Assembly (NCBI RefSeq): GCF_024868665.1
Contig: NC_079891.1
Span: forward strand, 34,599,060-34,663,059
Reading direction: 5' to 3'
Source of the DNA: Triplophysa rosa
Taxonomy: Eukaryota > Chordata > Actinopteri > Cypriniformes > Nemacheilidae
DNA: 64,000 nucleotides
Every line of letters begins with the position of its first letter. The first letter of the stretch is position 1. This document shows, piece by piece, positions 43,001-53,895 of the stretch. The notes under the pieces are model-generated. The model was not told where the DNA came from. It was given only the letters and a program-made list of their open reading frames with translations, and did no database searches. A program made the position numbers and the translations under genes.

Positions 43001-46000
43001 TTCTCCTAAAATTGCTTAAGAGAAAAACAGAATCAAATGAGAGTATTGTTGAAACACGAGTTTGGAGGTGTAAAATGAACGTAGATTGTAGAGGTCAAAT
43101 AATCTGGATTTGAGTAAATCTGATGAGAAATGTTTGAGTTCATACCGAGATCTTCAATAACATTGACTTTTGATTGCAGACTTGACAAATCTGAGCCAAG
43201 TTTGACACATTGTTGACCAGTGTTGGGCAAGTAACTCAGAAAAAGTATTTAATTACTAGTTACTAATTACATATTCAATAGTGTAATTAGATTACTGAAC
43301 AAATTACTCTCTCCAAAAAGTATTTAATTACTTATTACTAATTACTTTCTATATCCTATCAACTTTGATTAGTTAAGTGATTAAGGATAGACATGAAACG
43401 GCTCTTTTAATTCATTCAAATAAATCATATTAAACTACATAAAGTACTCTTATTAACTGACCAAAGTATTACAAATGTGAGAATTATACATTGAAGCACG
43501 GATTTTAAAGTTAGACTTTGAATTTTGATGTCAATTCCACTATTGCACACACATATATTACACAAAGTATTTCGTTTAATTACATCAGAAGTAACTGTAA
43601 TTAAATTACAGTAATCCCTTACTTTACCTTTTCAAGGGACAAGTAATTAAATTACAGTAACTAGATACTTAGTAACTAGTTACACCCAACACTGTTGTTG
43701 ACATCTCTTCTGAAACTCTACTGACAGACACATTTCTGACTTTTTCTCTCAGGAAAATGAACAGGTGAGACTAAAGCAAGTTTCAGTTAGTTTCCAGTTT
43801 GATCTTATTGGTATCTAGGGGAAATGATTGATTGAGATATTAAAGAGAAAAGCCGTCTCATAGACTTCCTTCGTGAGTTTGATTATCATGTGCCCGCAGA
43901 AGGAAATGGAAAGACCAGGTTGTGTGCCATTCCACCAACATTCCACTTCCACAAGCAAGCCATCGACTTGTGGGACTAAACTCAGAAATAACAGAAAACG
44001 CCCGACCCGTCTGTTTCAATGGCGTGCGTGTTTTTCATAAATATTTGATTTGTGAGATACAGTCGAAATGTTTGTTCCGTCTCCGAGGTGGAGACATGCA
44101 TTGTGAAATATTATTAAAATAAAGGAGGAGAGCGTGACCCCTGTGAGTGGTCTGCGAGCAGATAGACGGAGACTCGACGCCTCAGCTGTGTCTCTGTTCA
44201 CTTAGCAAACAATAGAAAGTTGATTCCTGTGTATTAAAGTCGTTTGAATGGTGGAGAATAACAACTAACAGATTGTAGATACGGGAAAAATTCTTTGCGT
44301 GCGAGACACGAAACACGACAACCAAACAATCGAAGACGAGTCTCATAAACATGGAAGGATACATTTTCGTTGACATTGTAACAAAATGAGATGAAAATAA
44401 AATAGTGAGACGTACAAAAACGTATTTGTGATTTCTAGCAGGTCACTCTAAGGACAAGTTTGTACAAATGCGACTTATCCTCAAGCGAGACGTTTTTTTT
44501 TGACCCGTCAATGCAAGTTTGAAATGTATAAATCCGAAAACGAAAGGAGAAAAAACGATGTCATTATTTGAAATATGACGTCATGAAGATGAAAGCACAA
44601 AATGTCATAGAAAAATTGTGCATTGCACACTTCACACACTTAAATCCAAATGATGTAGTACACTTTATGCTATGAATTAAATTTTTGTTTATCTGTTGTT
44701 GAGAAATATGGTTTTGTCATTAGTGTTAAACCAAAATGTTATACGTTTCTGAGAACCATGGAGAAGAAAACACACGCTGAAATCCATACATCTCTCTGCA
44801 CATCCTATTGACATCATAGTCAAATGTAAATAGAAACAATAACAGTCGATTCATAAAATGCATTGACACAATACAGCTTCACCTTCAACTCTAAACTGCT
44901 AGGATGTTCAATGTTTTTTTGATTAGACAACTGACACGGCTAAATGAATGCTAAAGCATATACCTGTGTGCTTGTGTTCAGATTGGTGTTATCAGACACA
45001 AGTGAGCTGTGATGGACATTGTAAAGGTAAGTCAAACATCTCGACCTCTCAACGCTGGATGTCACACATCACAGCATCACGTCTGTTTCCTCAAGGTCCA
45101 GAGCGCTGGAGTGAAGTAAACGCTGATTGTGGAAACGCCAGACAGTCTCCCGTCAACATAGTGACCAAGAAAACCAAACTGGACGAGCGTCTGACGCCTT
45201 TCAAATTCACCGGCTACCAGACCGCTTTCGACAGCACCGTCAGGAACAACGGTCACTCCGGTAAGAGCACAGACCGAAGACCGGCAAAAGTCGAAGATAA
45301 AGGATAACAACATGATGTCACGTGTTCTTCTCAATCTCAGTTCAGGTGAATCTACCCATCACGGCCGCAGTATCGGGAGGAAATCTGGGAGACACGTATA
45401 AAGCCGTTCAGTTTCACCTTCACTGGGGAACAGACGGAGGTCCGGGCTCTGAACACACCGTTGATGGAGAGCAGTATCCTATGGAGGTATGAACAACGAC
45501 ATAACACACCACACAGATTCGTTTCATGTGCGTTTTGGAAAAAGAGAAACCAAACAGGAAAGCCTAATGAATGAGTTAAGCAAATGTAAGTCACTTTATT
45601 TAAAGGAATGAAAATTTCATTTTAAACCTGTGTGGTTTTCTTTCTTCCGAAAAAAAAACCAAAAGAAGATATTTCGAAAAATGTCGGTGACCAAAATCCG
45701 TTGGGTCCCCATTGACGTCTATTGTATGGACACAAATCCAATGCAAGTCAATGCAGACCAAGGGTTTTCTGTTACTAACCTTTTTCAAAATATCTTCTTT
45801 TGTGTTTTGCAGAAGAAAGAAATTCACACAGGTTTAAAACAAGCGTGTAAATAATGACAGAATTGTCATTATGAAGGTGAACTGCTCCTTTAAAAGCATC
45901 AAACAGAAAACACTTTATGATGAAGGAATGTTTTATTATTTATTGAATGTATGAACTCTCTCTTCAGCTGCATATCGTTCACATGAAACAAAGATACAAC

Positions 46001-47698
46001 AGGATACAAGATGCATTAAAAGACCCATCCGGCATCGCCGTTTTGGGATTCTTCTACGAGGTTTGATGTTCACAGCTCTTCAGCTTTCAAGTGGAGAAAC
46101 GACTTTGACCAAATATGATTAAAAAATCGTACGATTTCTTTCTGACAGGAGTCAAACACCCCGAACAAAAAATACGACCAGTTCATTTACGCCCTGAGGA
46201 GCGTACAGAACACAAGTCAGTCCAAAACCTGATTACAGACTAAAGCTTCAATGCAATGTTAACACAATTTTAAGGTGTCAGTTTTGAATGTAAATGATTT
46301 CTTGTTAAAGCATTTTGTGTGAGCTGTAAGCTGTGTAAACCATCTCTTGAGATGAGATTGATTTTTCTGTCTGTATCTCTGCAGATGGAAACGCGACGCT
46401 TCGTAAAGTCTCCCTCAATCAGTTCATTCTGTCGGAGGAAAACATGACCAACTATTACCGTTACGATGGATCTCTGACCACACCGGGATGTATGGAAGCT
46501 GTGGTCTGGACTGTCTTTGAAAATCCCATTCCTCTCGACAAAGAACAGGTACGACTTCTTTAAAGAACCATTTCTTTCTTACCGTTTTATAATCTGAATT
46601 AAAAAAAAATTGCCACAAAGAACCATTTGTAAAACCGAAAGGTTCTTCGGTTGTTAAAAGTTCTTTATTGAACCGTTGAGGTATTGTGAAGCACCTTTAT
46701 TGTGAAGCGTGCACTTCACATTTTATTCATTTTGTTCATAAATATATACAAAAATTCTTCAATAACGAGTTCCCTTACAAAGTTTTTTTTATACTACTTA
46801 CAAACGAATACTTTCAGTCTACTTTTTATGTACGTCGTACACTTACGAAACCTAGAAAAGTCTAAGAATTGAAATATACTTAAAATCAACACAAAAGTAC
46901 ATGTATATTTCATGTATAAACATTTATATCTAAACATCTTAATATTAAAACGTAGCATACTAAATGTGCAAAACTATTATATCAAATAAATAGTCAACTA
47001 TAAGTATGATGTTATGTGTACTTACATAAAACTAACAAGTTTACTTGCAGCATAAAACTACTAAACTAGTAGTTTACCGTGAGGATACTTCAAAGTGCAC
47101 TTTCATAAACTAAAAAACATGTAGAAGTATTGAACTAGTAAACTAACAGCATACATGTAAGTTCACTTGTAACATAGTTGAAGTACAAAAGAAAAATGTA
47201 ATTGTAAACTAAATGTATACTTAAAGTTTATCGCTGTTACACTAAGTATGCTTAAAAGTACACAATTATAGACTAAAAAGCTAGCCAATTTAGTCCAAAG
47301 TAGTACTAAAATAGTACACTTACTGTACAAGTATAGTGATAGTACGTTGATATTAGTATGCTTACTGCATAAAAAATACCCGGAGCCTACTTAATAAACG
47401 AACTTCAAGTATACTTGTTTTTGGTTACATTATGATTACTGCTCAATCATACTGTAAAGCCTTCAGTATAACACATTTGCTGTTCATGAATACTTTTTTT
47501 GTTTCGTTTTCCAAACAGCTTCGAGCTTTTTCTTCCCTAAAATTCCACGACGGGAAACCAATGGTGGGAACGTTTCGACCCGTACAGTCTCGCAACGGAC
47601 GTACAGTTTATCGGTCGAGCGGTCCGGCGGTTCTGGCCAGCGCTGTGCTTCTCTTTGTCTCCATCACTACAACATTCATTCTGTCCCATCTGAGCTAA
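40082..47698 (+). CDS. ca4: Carbonic anhydrase 4-like, GPI-anchored
   Basis: Zinc enzyme interconverting CO2 and bicarbonate at the outer cell surface. Exons: 40082-40142, 44982-45026, 45096-45260, 45341-45486, 45968-46060, 46149-46215, 46385-46548, 47519-47698; 306 residues, phases consistent. Exon 1 is a signal peptide. The mature part starts DWCYQTQVSCDGHC, matching the disulphide-rich CA4 N-terminus. Zinc ligands are in QFHLHWG (two His) and HIVHMK. The proton-shuttle His lies in NNGHS, the Glu of the threonine relay in SEHTVDG and the Thr in TTPGC, whose Cys should pair with ADCG. The last exon ends in a hydrophobic tail (AVLASAVLLFVSITTTFILS) typical of GPI attachment. Intron 1 is 4.8 kb and full of transposons. 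Fish carry several ca4 paralogues and CA15-type genes; which one this is cannot be told here. Confidence 0.88.
40143..41515. other. First part of ca4 intron 1, nothing recognised
   Basis: AT-rich DNA, with a CG-bearing stretch at about 40740-41060 that contains only overlapping, unconvincing frames. No splice-bounded exon or known repeat was identified. Confidence 0.4.
41516..42003. mobile_element. TTAA-type MITE carrying hAT-like fragments
   Basis: The left end AAGGAGTAGTTCACAAATTC and right end TGAAGGTGAACTACTCCTTT frame arms AAAGAAGATATTTTGAAAAA and AAAATATCTTCTGTTGTGTT. Inserted at 41555-41650 is a 96-base piece with inverted ends CAGGGGCGGA and TCCGCCCCTG. CAGTGGCGTAACAAC-type sequence follows up to about 41740. 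Both ends are typical of hAT non-autonomous elements. It lies in ca4 intron 1. Confidence 0.65.
42980..43780 (+). repeat. Dispersed repeat, copy B, split by a hAT-like element
   Basis: 43036-43217 and 43695-43750 are the two halves of the repeat seen whole at 22466-22665. The break falls after GACACATTGTTGAC and resumes at TTGTTGACATCTC, with the insertion 43218-43694 between. It lies in ca4 intron 1. Confidence 0.75.
43218..43694. mobile_element. hAT-like MITE with intact 8-bp target duplication
   Basis: A 477-base element bounded by CAGTGTTGGGCAAGTAACT and its complement-matching right end GTAACTAGTTACACCCAACACTG (last 23 bases). The flanks are the identical octamer TTGTTGAC at 43210-43217 and 43695-43702. 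Copy A at 22466-22665 has the octamer once, confirming an insertion. There is no ORF, so it is non-autonomous. Confidence 0.85.
43781..44981. other. Last part of ca4 intron 1, nothing recognised
   Basis: Mixed composition with no repeat family or exon that I can name. The overlapping short frames at 43922-44201 on both strands are not supported. Confidence 0.4.
45600..45893. mobile_element. TTAA-type palindromic MITE in ca4 intron 4
   Basis: Arms AAAAGAAGATATTTCGAAAA and TTCAAAATATCTTCTTTTGT flank the centre CCATTGACGTCTATTGTATGG (about 45709-45729). The right end is GAAGGTGAACTGCTCCTTTAA. Confidence 0.75.
46640..47420. repeat. AT-rich degenerate repeat in ca4 intron 7
   Basis: Frequent, irregular AGTATACTT/AAGTACACTT-type words on both strands (for example AAAGTACATG, TAAAAGTACAC, AAGTATACTTG) fill about 700 bases. 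It looks like a decayed element of simple internal repeats. No exon is seen. Confidence 0.45.
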
Positions 47699-49520
47699 AG
47701 CCACCCGAGCCCAATGAACACAACGAGTTCTCAACAAAACAACAGACCAACGTGAGAAAAGCCAAACCTACAGAATAGCAGCACATCACAAACAGCTGCC
47801 ATCTGAAGAAAAGAGCAGCTTTGTCAGCAGAACACTACAGTAGCTGGTTTTGTGTAGAAATGTGACGTTTAACATGACGGTCGACCGCATGAGTAGAATG
47901 AAGAACAGACTCGTAACGATCAATAGAACAGGACTGAACCTCTGTGAAGAGCTGTGAGAAATAAATGCATGACCTTTCTCTATCACACACACACTGAGGC
48001 TATATTTACAACATGACACTGCAACGCTTTTGATCCCAGTTTCTGGATATAACACACAGAGCAAAAGAACGCTCAGCATTTATCATCAACATCTCTGAGG
48101 CCAACAACACACTCACAACCTTTCTTTAAACAGACCAAACTCAGACCCCTTCAAGTGCACCAAAGGTGTAAAACCTTGTGTGTGTAATCTCTACCTGTTC
48201 CTCTTTGGAGTTTTACCTACGTAAACTCCGACACACATCTTAAAACTGCTTCGCACAACAGAGGTGGCCAGATAGGTGGCCATCCATCATTCAGGGGTAG
48301 CCGTGGCCACCCATGGCCACCATGTAGCTACGCCCCTGGTTGACAGACTATTATGCAAATTTGTCTTGTGGTGTGAAAGCACACATTTAGAAAGGAAAAC
48401 GAACAATGAAGATAAATCTCTCTGATGGTATTTGATATGATAAATTGAAATATTAATAATAGAAAACAATGTAATATTAACAGTTTGTTTTCTAGATTTT
48501 GCCAACGTCACACCAGGACACGACATGTACGATTTATTCGTCAACTACTCCCCTGAATTAAGAGTCGAGTTAATGGCAACAAAAAATTTCATTCGAGTCT
48601 GAAAGTGTTAGAAAGCTCTTGTCAACCATTCTGAGATCCCTGAAACAAAGCAAGAAAACACTCTGAATTCACTTCATAAAAAGGAATCAGCCAGAACATA
48701 CACTTCTTCATCCTCTCTGATGAATCTATTATTGTGGATCTGTGCATTTTGTCTGTGGCCAGTTACACATGATACACTTACTTTACTATAATACACAGAA
48801 CATGTTTTAGGTCTTTCGTGAGGACACATGATTTGTGTTTATTTTTTAAGGATTCGAGGGTCTCATATGCACTGAACGATGCCAGAAATCCCAGAATATG
48901 ATCGTGTGTGCAAAAGCAGGGTAATGTGCAACATTTATTCTTCGGACACACATTTGTTTATTTCCGCACATGTATGTATGTATATTTTCCATACGGCTGC
49001 TGTTTTTGTATTATTGCATTAAGACATTGGAATTAATCTGATGTAAATGAAGCTCTTTCTTTTGACTGCAGTATTGTATCTTGAAATGCACATTGACCGT
49101 TTTAGTCTTCGTGAACATGTTACACATGATCAGTCATGAATGCGCTGACGATATTACGGTTGCCAAATAAAATGTACCTGCTGATGATGTATGTAGATGA
49201 TGAATTTCAGTGTAACAATAAACTACTGTAATGCCTTTTTATATCACAGATTCGGTTCATTCACTTATCCTTCAGCTGTAAATAAATAAGCAATGTTAGA
49301 GAGAAAATGAGATGACAAACCGAGGGACATCATTTTTTTCTTGTTTACATGTTTAACACGGCACACTCATAAAAGCATGTGTGTACTTTAAGCTCATTTA
49401 CATATGCAAATGCAAGCAAATGCTTATTTTTCTGTGTAGTCTATGTAATAAATACCATACTAGTATACTTGTAAGTGTCTAGTGTTTAATACTACTTGGG
49501 ACCAAATTAAGCAACTATAT
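47699..49520 (+). other. ca4 3'UTR and intergenic DNA
   Basis: An AATAAA at 47960-47965 is the first good poly(A) signal after the stop codon. Further ones occur near 49166 and 49218, where the CAATAAAC is followed by T-rich sequence. 48240-48345 contains inverted GGTGGCCA/TGGCCACC words and GTAGCTACGCCCCTG, a hAT-type end fragment. No other gene is seen. Confidence 0.5.
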
Positions 49521-49527
49521 ATTGTAC

Positions 49528-49976
49528 CAGTGGTTCTCTAACTTTGTTGTTGTAAGGCCCCCCCTTTGTGTAGCGTGCATCGCTTTGTTACCCCCCAAAT
49601 AAAGACTTATAATCTTAAACGTAGAATTTTAATTAAACCAAAAACATGTTCAGTTATACAACGCTGGAACATCAATTCTTTTGGTTGGTGGTCTTATTTT
49701 TCTGATGTTTGATGCATAAAATATTTCCTGTGGCTCAGTGGTTAGAGCATGGTGCTAGAAACACCAAGGTCATGGGTTCAATCCCAGGGATTGCACATAT
49801 TTAGAAACAAATGTATAGTATAATGCAATGTTTTTGTAAGCTGTTTTGGATAAAAGCGTCTGGCAAATGCATAAATGTAAATGTAAATATGATACATTTA
49901 TATCATTTATAAAATACCACAAATTCTGTGTCCCCCCTGGATCCATCTTGGGGCCCCCCCAGTTTGAGAACCACTG
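49528..49976. mobile_element. hAT-like MITE interrupted by a SINE
   Basis: Ends CAGTGGTTCTCTAACT and GTTTGAGAACCACTG are inverted repeats; GGCCCCCC and GGGGCCCCCCC words follow inside each. The SINE at 49725-49888 lies within. No matching 8-base flanks remain. Confidence 0.7.
49725..49888 (+). mobile_element. tRNA-derived SINE with an L2-type LINE tail
   Basis: The head carries RNA polymerase III promoter boxes: A box TGGCTCAGTGGTTAGAGCAT (49741-49760) and B box GGTTCAATCCC (about 49773-49783). The tail TTTTGGATAAAAGCGTCTGG with AAATGCATAAATGTAAATG matches the 3' tail of the LINE whose minus-strand end lies at 60340-60405. The head is not an intact tRNA gene. Confidence 0.8.
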
Positions 49977-49981
49977 TATAC

Positions 49982-50424
49982 TATATGTGACCCTGGACAA
50001 CAAAACCAGTCTTATGGGTCAATTTTTCGAAATTGAGATTTTTACATAATCTGAAAGCTGAATAAATAAACTTTCTATAGATATATGAGTTGTTAAAATA
50101 GGACAATATCTGGCTGAGAAACAACCGTTTAAAACTCAGGAATCTGAGAGTGCAAAAAAATCAAAATATTGAGAAAATTGCCTTTGAAGTTGTTAATCAG
50201 TGGCACTGTGGCAGACCATCCACTCACAAAAATAAAGTTTTTATATATTTAAGGTTGGAAATTTACAAAATATCTTCATGGACCATGATCTTTACTTAAT
50301 ATCCTAATGACTTTTGGCATAAAAGAAAAATCGATAATTTTGACCCACACAATTTATTTTTGTCTTTTACTAAAAATGTTCCCGTGCTACTTAAGACTGG
50401 TTTTGTGATCCAGGGTCACATATA
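49982..50424. mobile_element. TGTGACCCTGG-ended element, second copy
   Basis: The left end is TATATGTGACCCTGGACAAC and the right end GTTTTGTGATCCAGGGTCAC with ATATA. The ends extend inward as AACCAGTCTTA / TAAGACTGGTT. The copy is shorter than the one at 1043-1615 and non-coding. Confidence 0.75.
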
Positions 50425-50426
50425 AA

Positions 50427-50510
50427 GTATAATCAATTCAATTCAATTTTATTTATAGAGCGCTTTTTACAATGTTGTATTGTTTCAAAGCAGCTTTACA
50501 GGAAGAAAGA
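50427..50510. repeat. Dispersed repeat fragment
   Basis: The string TTTTATTTATAGAGCGCTTT followed by ATTGTTTCAAAGCAGCTTTA is a motif I recall as very common in cyprinid DNA, usually as the end of a retroposon. Only about 80 bases are present; the class is not assigned. Confidence 0.4.
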
Positions 50511-51178
50511 CAGAACAAACAAAAGAGTTAGTAGTATTAAAATAACGAGAATTCCATCTTTGCTCTTGGTTGTTGTTGGAGATTGCCCATTAACAACATA
50601 AAAAGTACATAACAATTAGACTGAAAGTCATTTGCCAAATATGCAAAAAACAACAAATCCGTCTAACAGTGTTTGGCCTCATAAGATTGAAACACTGGGT
50701 GCAGATGTGTGAAACCATTTACTACAATCACCCGTTTGTTGCTGTTTATCAAAAATGAAAAAAGGTGAACCTGTTAACCTGAAATCCTTGGTATTGTTGT
50801 CTACAGGCATTAGATGTGCACGCTGTACTCTGATACCCTCACATTCATCTGTCCGTGAGCACACACTCTGTGAGACGATATGTCCTCAGGTCAAAGGATT
50901 TCCCCGGCTGTGAATGCTAATATGTGTCGATCTCACATTCCTACAGAATCGTATCAACATCTAATCCTTTTCTAATTGACTCATACTCTGTGCTGATATG
51001 TGTATGTGTATGACAGTAAATGAGTGTGTAACCCTGACCTGACCTCTAAACAGAATGAGGTCATAACTCCCTGAATTCAGAGTTCCTCAATGTACAGTAA
51101 GTGTGATCTTTAAGTGTTAGCAGAAGTCTTTAACATATATGAATAGTCAACTGTCTCTCAGAACTGCTGCTTAAGTTT

Positions 51179-51211
<33 letters not shown>

Positions 51212-51357
51212 AGCACGCACACCACATTCACATAGTGGACTTGGGTCACTTTTTTCAAGGACATTTGTGTTTTACATAAATTGCATTTACGAAAAAGTTT
51301 ACAAAACAATAATTCGCAGCCATTGGATATCAAATGGGCTTGAAATGTATAATTTCT
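50511..51357. other. Intergenic, nothing recognised apart from a microsatellite
   Basis: No gene. A (CT)n-(CA)n compound microsatellite lies at about 51179-51210. Confidence 0.5.
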
Positions 51358-51725
51358 GTACCCGTTCTCATCGATCTGCATATAAATAACACACTGTTTC
51401 AATATCGTGTAATACGTACACCAAAGTTCAATTCTGCGTGCATATGATACGCCAATGTTTGCATGCACCTCAGTGGAGAGCAGCCATTTGAAACGCACAT
51501 GAAGAGGAAACACTGAACGAATTAAAATAATACCGTTTGGTTTAGGGTTTGGGTACAGGTTAATAGGACAAATTGCCATTTAATATGTACGCGCGCTAAA
51601 ATTGGCGTATCATATGCATGCAAAAACAGGCGTATTTTTTGCACGTAAAATGTAACTTTGGCGTACGTATTATTACACGATATTGCAACAGCGCGTGTTA
51701 TTTGTGCGATTGATGAGAATAGGTT
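51358..51725. mobile_element. Palindromic element with long inverted arms
   Basis: The left arm (about 51362-51475) and right arm (about 51585-51722) are reverse complements with small indels. Both contain TTCTCATC, CAATATCGTGTAATA, CGTAC and GCATATGATACGCCAAT in mirrored order. The central 100 bases are unrelated. Likely a MITE; no ORF. Confidence 0.7.
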
Positions 51726-52203
51726 GAATTTCTATAATCAGTGATTTATTTATTATTATATTGTATGTTGTCACGATCCTGCTTCCTTGTTCAGGTTTTG
51801 TAGTATTGTGTCAGGATCGTGGCAGTACCCACGTGTTTAGTGTGGAGAGAGACACGGCATTGTTTGTTTTGGGGTGCCACGTGCTCTCTCCGGTCTCGTC
51901 TTTGTCTCGTCTTCCTCATTATTGATGATGTAATGTTTTTGTGCCCTACACCTGTTCCCTGCCTGATTTTTTCCCCTATTTAATCTCCCCTTGTGTTTTC
52001 TGTCTTGTGCCGGTTTGTTTCGGATTATACCGCTGTGTATGACGTTGTGTCATTTTGTAGCCTCTTGTGAAGAATTGCCAAAGTCTAGTCGAGTCAGTCT
52101 CAGTTTATGTCTAGTGACGTTAGTCAAGTCCAGTCAGTTTATTGTTTCCTGCCTTCTTTTTCCCCCCTGTTCGTCGTGGTTTTACCCCCTCGTGTGTTTT
52201 TTG

Positions 52204-53821
52204 CAGTGGTGGACAGTAACGAAGTAAATTTACCTGAGTACTGTACTTAAGTACACTTTTTGAGTATCTGTACTTTACTTGAGTATTATTTTTTTTGAGT
52301 ACTTGTACTTTAACATCACTACATTTGAAAGACAAATATCATACTTTTTACTCCACTACATTTATGAAAAGGTCCAAAAGTAGAAAATGGTTTCTATGCA
52401 GCGGGGTTTCCTGTGTGCGCAATTTATCTGGCTTGCGATCTGCCAGGACCTTTTACTGTTGCCAAGTATTTCAGTTTTTCTATGCTCGCGGTTTTCCGGC
52501 AAGCTTTGAATAGCCATTTGGCAGATTTTTTAACGCAAATCTTGTTCCCCGCTAAACTAATGTAAACGTAGGCGCTGCTACACCATTGATAGCGCTCTAA
52601 AAAGACAAATAGAACAATAAAAGAGGAAAAAGGCACATGTTAAAGTGTGGTGTAATCATCTGTGGGTTACGATCAGTCAAAGATCGTTGAAACATTGTCA
52701 TGAAAATGATCGGCATAAATAAGCATCTACACCTTGAGCTACGCGTGCGTGTTAACTTCTGATCTGCTGCTGTATCATTTAAAGCGATTTGGAAAATGAA
52801 TGATGTTTTTACTGAAGTAACTATAGTTGAAGTATTCCTGTTGAAATAAAAACTATAGAACCCTGCGCAAAATACAACATAAAATGTAATGGATTTAATG
52901 GTTATAATGGGAATTGTACTATGGATACTTGTTGTCTACTTGTATGTGATGGATTCTATTGCTGGGATGGTAAATCCCATTGGAATAAAACCCAAAACAC
53001 ACTACAAAGAGGAATTTAATTTAAAAATCTCATTCTAATTCAAAAATTCATTGTTTTTTTCAGCAGGGATGGTATTTGCAGTAAAACCACAGTATCCACA
53101 AATTGACCATTTTCTATATATAGGAACCATACTCCAATTAATAATCTTTAGTAAAACCACAGCAACTAAACATACCATAGTTTCATTATACTAGCTATAG
53201 TTTATGTTTGTAGTTAAATTATGGTAATACAAATGATAATAAATCCAACAAACACATGGCTTCTACACTTGACTATTTACAAGAACCTTACTACTTACTG
53301 GTAAATTGCTGCTAAAACTGGTAAAGGGAATATACAAAATAAAAGAACACTGCTCACATATTGGCCTAGGGGGCTAATGAGGATAATAGGCTAAATGATC
53401 ATACAGGATTATATCTAAACTAAACATATGTGTGCTAAACATATAAAGCTCTTAAAGGAGTTGCTCACTGCAAAATTTGCCCCCATTGACTTTCCATAGT
53501 AGGAATAAAAACTACTATGGAAAGTCAATGGGGGCAAATTTTGAAGTGAACTACTCCTTTAATACTACTGATACTGTGAGCTTCTCTGTGTATTCAGTAG
53601 GTTGCTTCAGAGGCATAAGGTATACGACAATAAAACAATGCACAACTGACATAAAGGAAATTTACTTTTAATACTTGAGTACTTTTAAAAGCACGTACTT
53701 CTGTACTTTTACTCAAGTAAGAATCTGTCTTTACAACTTTTACTTGTAGTGGAGTAATATTTGACCAGTAGTATCTGTACTTTCACTCAAGTAAGGAAGT
53801 TGTGTACTTCGTCCACCTCTG
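52204..53821. mobile_element. hAT-like element inside the solo LTR
   Basis: 1618 bases with ends CAGTGGTGGACAGTAACGAAG and the complement-matching TACTTCGTCCACCTCTG. Flanks are the identical octamer GTTTTTTG at 52196-52203 and 53822-53829. No transposase-like ORF is seen, so it is non-autonomous. The TTAA-MITE at 53452-53562 sits within. Confidence 0.8.
53452..53562. mobile_element. Minimal TTAA-MITE, near-perfect palindrome
   Basis: 111 bases. Arms of about 50 bases run TTAAAGGAGTTGCTCACTGC ... and return as ... GAAGTGAACTACTCCTTTAA around a loop of about 11 bases. The inner arms hold CCCCCATTGACTTTCCATAG and its complement. It sits inside the 52204-53821 element. Confidence 0.85.
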
Positions 53822-53895
53822 GTTTTTTGCTTTGCTTTTGTTTTAGACCACCTGTCTGCGCCCGGGTTCTCTGTCTCCCATTTCTGACAGTATGT

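Larger units (their letters stand above)
51769..53889 (+). mobile_element. Solo LTR, interrupted by a hAT-like element
   Basis: The unit starts TGTCACGATCCTGCTTCC and ends CATTTCTGACA (TG...CA), flanked by identical GTATGT at 51763-51768 and 53890-53895. Removing the inserted 52204-53829 segment leaves about 495 bases, an ordinary LTR length. A TATTTAA promoter-like box is at about 51978. No gag, pol or second LTR is near, so it is a solo LTR left by recombination. The superfamily is not determined. Confidence 0.7.

Noticed and set aside
49741..49783. tRNA gene
   Set aside because: A and B boxes are present, but the sequence does not fold as a full cloverleaf and continues into a LINE-like tail. 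It is a SINE.
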